Positions 63,921 to 64,000 of a stretch of DNA of 64,000 bases are shown here, piece after piece. Origin of the DNA: Flavobacterium sp. ALD4 (GTDB lineage: Bacteria; Bacteroidota; Bacteroidia; Flavobacteriales; Flavobacteriaceae); the NCBI RefSeq assembly GCF_002836475.1, contig NZ_PJBJ01000022.1, positions 248,001 to 312,000 on the forward strand. The letters run 5' to 3'. How positions within the stretch are numbered: position 1 is the first letter of the stretch; each line of letters opens with the position of its first letter. The notes below the pieces were generated by a model, which saw nothing but the letters and a program-made list of their open reading frames with translations, was not told the DNA's origin and ran no database searches. A program made the position numbers and the translations under genes.

Positions 63921-64000
63921 ATTTTATTTAATGTTAGAAGTTAAGGATCAGTAATTTAAGATTTTATTTGCTTGTGTTAGCTTTTTTAACTAAATATTTT

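Overview
The window looks like the chromosome of a Flavobacterium-type member of the Bacteroidota. It is AT-rich and A-rich upstream of starts. Several starts carry the flavobacterial -7 box TAnnTTTG. There is a SusC/SusD pair, and many proteins are secreted or lipidated. I saw no rRNA, tRNA, CRISPR array, prophage or insertion sequence. Nearly all intact genes have recognisable families, but several intergenic gaps hold decayed genes.

Layout. 1-372: C-terminus of an S9 oligopeptidase. 1145-3201: a Cys/Met-type PLP lyase divergent from an Lrp/AsnC regulator. 3357-5890: dihydrolipoyl dehydrogenase, a lipocalin lipoprotein and a DoxX-like protein. 6137-10814: a pabB-tilS-dsbD run. 11054-12367: ammonium transporter 1. 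12646-16987: two amidohydrolase-fold secreted proteins, in which two of the three modules have lost the HxH metal motif. 17154-22416: a tight minus-strand operon encoding a sodium:solute symporter, GNAT, M20 amidohydrolase, alanine racemase and an alanine/ornithine-type racemase. 22809-23345: relic of a penicillin-acylase (S45) gene. 23545-27934: SusD and SusC. 28339-30843: a divergent secreted M14 carboxypeptidase. 31158-34160: yifB and a RhlE-type helicase. 34637-38692: a large hybrid histidine kinase. 38833-42464: membrane protein, nitroreductase, aldehyde dehydrogenase and an RluA-family enzyme. 42507-43250: relic of a membrane glycosyltransferase. 43915-45991: panB and a GT9 glycosyltransferase. 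46868-49413: an arsenic operon (arsR, DUF6428, arsC, acr3) with a visible promoter and palindrome. 50121-52629: an acidic protein, ammonium transporter 2 and P-II. 53615-59575: DUF2064 glycosyltransferase, TonB receptor, methylthioribose-kinase-like phosphotransferase and secreted nucleoside hydrolase. 59730-60916: lipoprotein MsrA and MsrB. 61002-63920: HAD hydrolase, GH113-like glycosidase and a DUF2652 protein.

How the genes may work together. The 17-31 kb block (peptide-type SusCD, M14 and M20 hydrolases, two racemases, a symporter and amidohydrolase-fold proteins) reads as uptake and breakdown of peptides or N-acyl/D-amino compounds. The 46-60 kb block combines arsenic detoxification with a glycosyltransferase/kinase/nucleosidase set of the kind expected for arsenosugar-like or 5'-deoxynucleoside chemistry, although no ArsM or radical-SAM partner is in view.

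Less expected signals. Two diverged copies of an approximately 80-bp structured intergenic element lie at 32751 and 46721; their flanks are conserved while the hairpin arms differ and still pair. A 24-bp exact direct repeat lies upstream of the acidic protein gene. At least six gene relics are scattered through the window; the acylase relic keeps a single reading frame for about 178 codons despite eight stops, suggesting recent decay mainly by substitution.
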